Below, in pieces: positions 33,517 to 35,308 of a DNA stretch of 35,308 nucleotides (position 1 is the stretch's first letter; each line of letters opens with the position of its first letter). Location: positions 1 through 35,308 of the forward strand of contig JAPYTP010000046.1 in assembly GCA_029941885.1 (NCBI GenBank), read 5' to 3'. Source of the DNA: Myxococcota bacterium. Lineage in GTDB: Bacteria > Myxococcota_A > UBA9160 > UBA4427. The translations under genes were made by a program, and so were the position numbers. The notes below the pieces were generated by a model that saw only the letters and a list, made by a program, of their open reading frames with translations, was not told where the DNA came from and did not search any database.

Positions 33517-33870
33517 TCTGGGGCGCGCCCGTATTCTTTCGAATCTGAAGGGGATTTCCAAGCGGTTTTTTGGGTTTTACCCGAACTCTTGCGAGTTGTC
33601 TGCCGCGCGAATCCCCCCCAGAGCCGGAAGAGCCCGATCTGACGGCGCATGAACAACCGGTGTTTGGAGCCCCAGCGCCCCGAAGCGCCGTCTACCGCTC
33701 TCGCGTGGTCGTCGCCCCCCCATCGATTTTGCCGGACACGGCTGACCGTCAGTTGCATTCTCGCGACCCGTCAAGGACTGACAGAAACGGTCCGAAAGTC
33801 GCTCGACTCGAATCGAAGTGTGCGTCAATACTCTCGAAAATGATCGGACTCGGGCGTCTCCCTTCTCACG

Positions 33871-33900
33871 GGTGGGCGACCGGATTATGCTCGCCCCACC
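33871..33900. promoter_or_regulatory. Inverted repeat upstream of lutA
   Basis: GGTGGGCGA (33871-33879) and TCGCC(C)CACC (33891-33900) pair with one bulged C around an 11-base loop, 54 bases before the lutA start. This is a candidate operator or leader hairpin for the lut operon. Confidence 0.4.
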
Positions 33901-33954
33901 CTGTCGTGAGTCCTGATCGACCCCGAGCGATTCCCGAACCGGAGATGCCTCCCG

Positions 33955-34749
33955 ATGCGCGTTGCGCTCTTCGTTCCCTGCTACGTGGACCAACTGAAGC
34001 CCGAAGTGGGGCTCGCCACCCTGGAAGTCCTGCGGAGCGTAGGGATCGAACCCGCCTTTCCAGAAGACCAGACATGCTGTGGGCAACCCTTCTTGAACGT
34101 TGGAGAAGTGGATCGTGCTCGAGATCTCGGACGCCGTTTCATCGACGTCTTCAAGGATTTCGACTGCATCGTCACACCATCGGGAAGCTGTGCCGCAACA
34201 ATGCGTCGCCACCTCGAGGAACTTGCCGATGGACCGGAGGCCCGACGAATCGCGGCGAATACCCTCGAGCTCTGCGAATTCCTCGTCGCGCACGACGATC
34301 GAACCTCGTGCCTGTCACAGTGGACGCATTCGCCCTTCCACTATCGCGTTGGACTGCATGCGAGTTGTCACGCACTTCGGGCGCTGCGGCTGGGAACCCC
34401 GACCGAAACGCGTGAGCCGGCCCGGGTCGATCCGGCCCGGGTCCTGCTCTCGCGAATTCCCGAACTCGAACTCATCGACCTCGCTCGAACGGACGAGTGC
34501 TGCGGCTTCGGGGGCTTTTTCTCGATCGAAGAGGAGGCCGTCTCGAACCGGATGGGACTCGACCGATTAACGGACCATCGGCGTGGTCGCGGAGAAATTA
34601 TCACATCGACGGACGTTTCGTGCCTCCTGCATCTCGAAGGGCTCGCACGAAAACGCAAGATTCCGATCAGGCTGATGCACGTCGCCGAGATCCTCGCGGC
34701 CAGCTTGTCGGATTCTGGATCGTCTGGGGGGGTCGATGGGGCACGTTAG
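33955..34749 (+). CDS. lutA: LutA: CCG-domain Fe-S oxidoreductase subunit of lactate utilisation
   Basis: Subunit of the LutABC (LldEFG) complex that oxidises L-lactate to pyruvate. The 264-residue protein has two cysteine-rich CCG domains: PCYVDQLKPE with TCCGQPFLNVG (residues about 9-50) and HASCHALRALRLG with ECCGFGGFFSIEEE (about 141-190). These bind an unusual iron-sulfur cluster. The N terminus MRVALFVPCYVDQLKPEVG is typical. The ATG at 33955 has GGAG 10 bases upstream. It overlaps lutB by 14 bases, showing an operon. The C-terminal 'GSSGGVDGAR' tail comes from the overlap region. Confidence 0.94.
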   Translation: MRVALFVPCYVDQLKPEVGLATLEVLRSVGIEPAFPEDQTCCGQPFLNVGEVDRARDLGRRFIDVFKDFDCIVTPSGSCAATMRRHLEELADGPEARRIAANTLELCEFLVAHDDRTSCLSQWTHSPFHYRVGLHASCHALRALRLGTPTETREPARVDPARVLLSRIPELELIDLARTDECCGFGGFFSIEEEAVSNRMGLDRLTDHRRGRGEIITSTDVSCLLHLEGLARKRKIPIRLMHVAEILAASLSDSGSSGGVDGAR

Positions 34750-35308
34750 TCGCGCTCGCGAATTCGTCGCCGACGAAGCGCGAACCACCTGGCACGACCA
34801 GGCCCTCTGGTTCGTACGTGCCAATCGAGATCGAGCAGCCGACCTCGTACCGGACTGGGAGGCCCTTAGGACCGAAGTCGCCTCGCTCAAACGCGACGCG
34901 CTCTCGCGCCTGCCCGAGCTCTGGCGGCGATTCGAGGAGGAAGCGACCCGCGCAGGCGCAACCGTCCACTGGGCCCGTGACGCCGAGGAGCACAACCGGA
35001 TCGTCGCCGACCTCCTCGTGGAACGGGGCATCGAGCGGGTCGTCAAGAGCAAATCGATGTTGACGGAAGAGTGTGGGCTGAACCCGGCGCTCGAAAATCG
35101 GGGCATCCAGATCGTCGATACTGACCTGGGCGAGCGCATCGTCCAGCTCCGGCACGAGCCACCCAGCCACATCGTGATGCCCGCCATTCATCTACGCCGC
35201 GAAGAAGTCGGTGCGCTCTTCGCTCGGGAGATGGGCAGCCCTGCGGACCTCGACGACCCGGACGAACTAACGGCGGTCGCTCGCCAGGATCTTCGCAGAC
35301 GTTTTCTC
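34736..35308 (+). CDS. lutB: LutB: iron-sulfur lactate utilisation protein, 3' end outside window
   Basis: The first 191 codons of the LutB (LldF/YkgF) subunit, open to the end of the window. It starts at an ATG inside the end of lutA. The N-terminal part is helical and charged. Then comes the family motif GIERVVKSKSMLTEECGLNPALENRGIQIVDTDLGERIVQL (seen in pieces around residues 99-139), followed by PPSHIVMPAIHLRREEVGALF. The ferredoxin-type cysteine clusters lie further on, beyond the window. LutC is expected next but cannot be seen. Confidence 0.93.
   Translation, partial: MGHVSRAREFVADEARTTWHDQALWFVRANRDRAADLVPDWEALRTEVASLKRDALSRLPELWRRFEEEATRAGATVHWARDAEEHNRIVADLLVERGIERVVKSKSMLTEECGLNPALENRGIQIVDTDLGERIVQLRHEPPSHIVMPAIHLRREEVGALFAREMGSPADLDDPDELTAVARQDLRRRFL

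Larger units (their letters stand above)
32942..33954. other. About 1 kb region without a recognisable gene
   Basis: Lies between the divergent DUF3450 and lutA genes. Open frames on both strands exist but are low-complexity or antisense and match nothing recognised. The region holds a palindrome (33000-33021), a 120-bp tandem array (33215-33334), a nested inverted repeat (33456-33516) and a bulged hairpin before lutA (33871-33900). It must also contain promoters for the two flanking operons. Confidence 0.6.

Noticed and set aside
33577..34293. 238-codon minus-strand frame reaching into lutA
   Set aside because: Half of it is antisense to lutA, and the rest matches no family; no ribosome-binding site stands out.

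Overview
The window is about 35.3 kb of high-GC, tightly packed bacterial chromosome with 28 protein genes, a LysR pseudogene and no RNA genes. The host is Gram-negative: a TonB/ExbB/ExbD energy-transduction operon implies an outer membrane. Codon choice, the ImuA/ImuB/DnaE2 mutasome and a TtpC/DUF3450 TonB cluster fit a proteobacterium-like or former 'deltaproteobacterial' (Myxococcota/Desulfobacterota-like) lineage. This placement is inference; no 16S or other phylogenetic marker was analysed.

Layout. 1-12.9 kb is mostly housekeeping. It holds the end of a group 1/2 sigma-70 factor with a terminator, the decayed LysR gene, uppP (-), thrH (+), typA followed by a phytanoyl-CoA dioxygenase-like gene (-), and an acyl desaturase (+). 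Next come a small degenerate histidine-kinase-like protein (-), divergent from a thioredoxin-like [2Fe-2S] ferredoxin plus a PP2C phosphatase (+). An L-2-hydroxyglutarate-oxidase-like flavoprotein and a PfkB-family sugar/nucleoside kinase (-), then metF and purN (+), complete this part. 13.0-23.1 kb is a DNA-damage-tolerance region: imuA-imuB-methyltransferase (+), then on the opposite strand receiver domain-FAD oxidoreductase-dinB, then dnaE2 (+). 23.2-27.4 kb carries an SDR dehydrogenase, a GreA/GreB-like factor, a cyclophilin and transketolase. 27.7-32.9 kb is a complete six-gene TonB2-type operon (-): DUF3450, TtpC-like, ExbB, ExbD, TonB, TPR. About 1 kb without a gene follows, holding a 120-bp repeat array and several inverted repeats. 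The window ends in lutA and the start of lutB (lactate oxidation).

How the genes work together. ImuA, ImuB and DnaE2 form the known SOS mutasome. Here imuA and dnaE2 share an almost identical 25-bp element directly before their start codons, containing an 11-bp-period direct repeat of AGCGAA. It is a good candidate for this organism's LexA/SOS operator. No copy was seen in front of dinB, which instead ends a three-gene operon with a receiver-domain protein and a flavoprotein. The other notable grouping is the pseudo-kinase/ferredoxin/PP2C neighbourhood, which may be an undescribed signalling module.
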